From positions 4,748,227 through 4,812,226 of the forward strand of contig NZ_JAUSVL010000001.1 of assembly GCF_030814695.1 (NCBI RefSeq): a stretch of 64,000 nt of DNA, in the 5' to 3' direction. Source of the DNA: Oligosphaera ethanolica. Lineage in GTDB: Bacteria; Verrucomicrobiota; Lentisphaeria; Oligosphaerales; Oligosphaeraceae. Under the pieces are notes generated by a model that had not been told where the DNA came from, did no database searches, and saw only the letters and a program-made list of their open reading frames with translations. The translations under genes were made by a program, and so were the position numbers. Positions 63,306 to 64,000 of the stretch are shown piece after piece (positions within the stretch are counted from its first letter, which is position 1; the number at the start of each line of letters is the position of its first letter).

Positions 63306-64000
63306 TCAAATTGCACTAATCATCCAAGGCCAGCAAAACATTTGGGACACTTTATTGACCATTGTCAATGTTCCCTGTGCCAGTTTGCCCAGTTCGTGTT
63401 CAACTTTTTCCACCACATCATTCAGATTTTCAAAGTAACGATTAGCGCAGGCCTTTTCGCGAGTGTAATCCCAAAGGTGTTCAACAGGGTTCAACTCTGG
63501 GCAATAGGGAGGCAACTGTAGCAAATGGACGTTTGCTGGGATTTCCATCTCTTTTGAACGATGCGAACTGGCTCCATCGACTACCATTAACAAGTAATCA
63601 TCAGGGTACTTGCGACTAATTTGCTGTAGAAACAAAATCATGTTTTCAGTATTCATCATGTCCGTCACACTCCAGTCAATGTCCCCATCAAACGGGCTTA
63701 TGGCGCTGTATATGTATTTAAATTGTCGTTCAATAGCTGCTACTACTAATGGCCGGACGCCAGAGGGAACCCACGCTGCACGAATCACCGGTAATCTTCC
63801 AAAGCGAGCCTCGTCCTGGAACATTATGCGAAGATTTTTTCCCTCCAATTTGGACTGGATGGTTGCCATGTGTATCGCTTCAGGAAACGTTTTTTTTTGA
63901 ATTCCTCAAGTTTTTCAGGGTCATTTTTGGGGTGCGCTTTGTCTGGAACCACTTTATGCCACCTGTGACGATAAAGAATATTGTAGACAGTTTGTTGACT
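63306..64000 (-). CDS. IS630-family transposase, C-terminal part, likely made by -1 frameshift
   Basis: The frame at 63306-63869 encodes the DDE domain: FQDEARFG (first D), VVDGASSHRSKE (second D), LNPVEHLWDYTR (E). Upstream on the minus strand a second frame encodes RWHKVVPDKAHPKNDPEKLE then FKKK, the normal segment just before the DDE domain of IS630 proteins, and it is open to the window edge. The two frames meet at A9 (63890-63898), where TTC AAA AAA AAA can slip by -1 to continue TFPEAIH then MATIQ. IS630 elements often use such slippage, so I read this as one transposase whose N-terminus lies outside the window; an ATG at 63869 would give only the DDE half. The plain alternative is a disabling frameshift mutation. 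Confidence 0.85.

Overview
The window comes from a GC-rich bacterium that looks like a member of the Lentisphaerota (Victivallales/Oligosphaera-like); this is an inference from gene content. The signs are prepilin-type proteins with an [20 protein letters not shown] N-terminus and an H-X9-DG C-terminal motif (two intact, one split), large secreted glycosidases without an SusC/D system, a BspA-like leucine-rich-repeat surface protein, and long gene-poor stretches packed with dispersed palindromic repeats. No rRNA and no CRISPR array are present.

Layout. 1-4727 (-): a very large secreted LRR/InlB-type protein, cut by the window edge. 4728-6169: repeats. 6170-7435: a sugar-phosphate dehydrogenase, then a CAU tRNA. 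7813-10311 (-): a prepilin gene split by a 1.9-kb element that carries only a large serine recombinase; both junctions can be read and the empty site rebuilds a perfect reading frame. 10963-22170: secreted glycan-active enzymes (an unassigned toroid-like protein, a GH13 amylase, a Gfo/Idh/MocA oxidoreductase, an MGH1/GH63-like hydrolase, a GH39-like protein with a CBM9-like tail) separated by repeat families. 22653-33791: a GNAT protein, a hybrid sensor kinase, a NamZ-type muramidase with an MFS transporter, a YVTN/di-haem cytochrome c next to ResB and CcsA, and a type III pantothenate kinase. 34032-43298: a glycan-use cluster with promoter and paired operator-like repeats, a GntR/LacI-type regulator, a prepilin, a GH2 enzyme, a small secreted protein and a GH20 hexosaminidase. 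43393-47123: a Memo-AMMECR1 fusion, another prepilin and an amino-acid-type binding protein. 47251-49094: a complete IS1634/IS4-like element with 23-bp perfect ends and a 6-bp target duplication. 50370-54294: LD-carboxypeptidase, a FecCD permease and an ATPase/DUF4276 pair resembling ATPase-TOPRIM defence modules. 54375-62229: ROK kinase, MtlD, RsmB, a LysM protein, an Lrp regulator with an aminotransferase, TrmB and a coiled-coil membrane protein. 62230-64000: repeats and the 3' part of an IS630 element with a likely -1 frameshift.

Functional picture: an anaerobic-type heterotroph that degrades host or detrital glycans (hexosamine and galactoside linkages, starch-like glucans, peptidoglycan fragments) with secreted enzymes. 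The mobile fraction is unusual. It includes a cargo-free serine integrase whose attachment site lies in the most conserved codons of the prepilin family, a miniature transposon family (two copies with TAA duplications), and several structured intergenic repeats with compensatory base changes.
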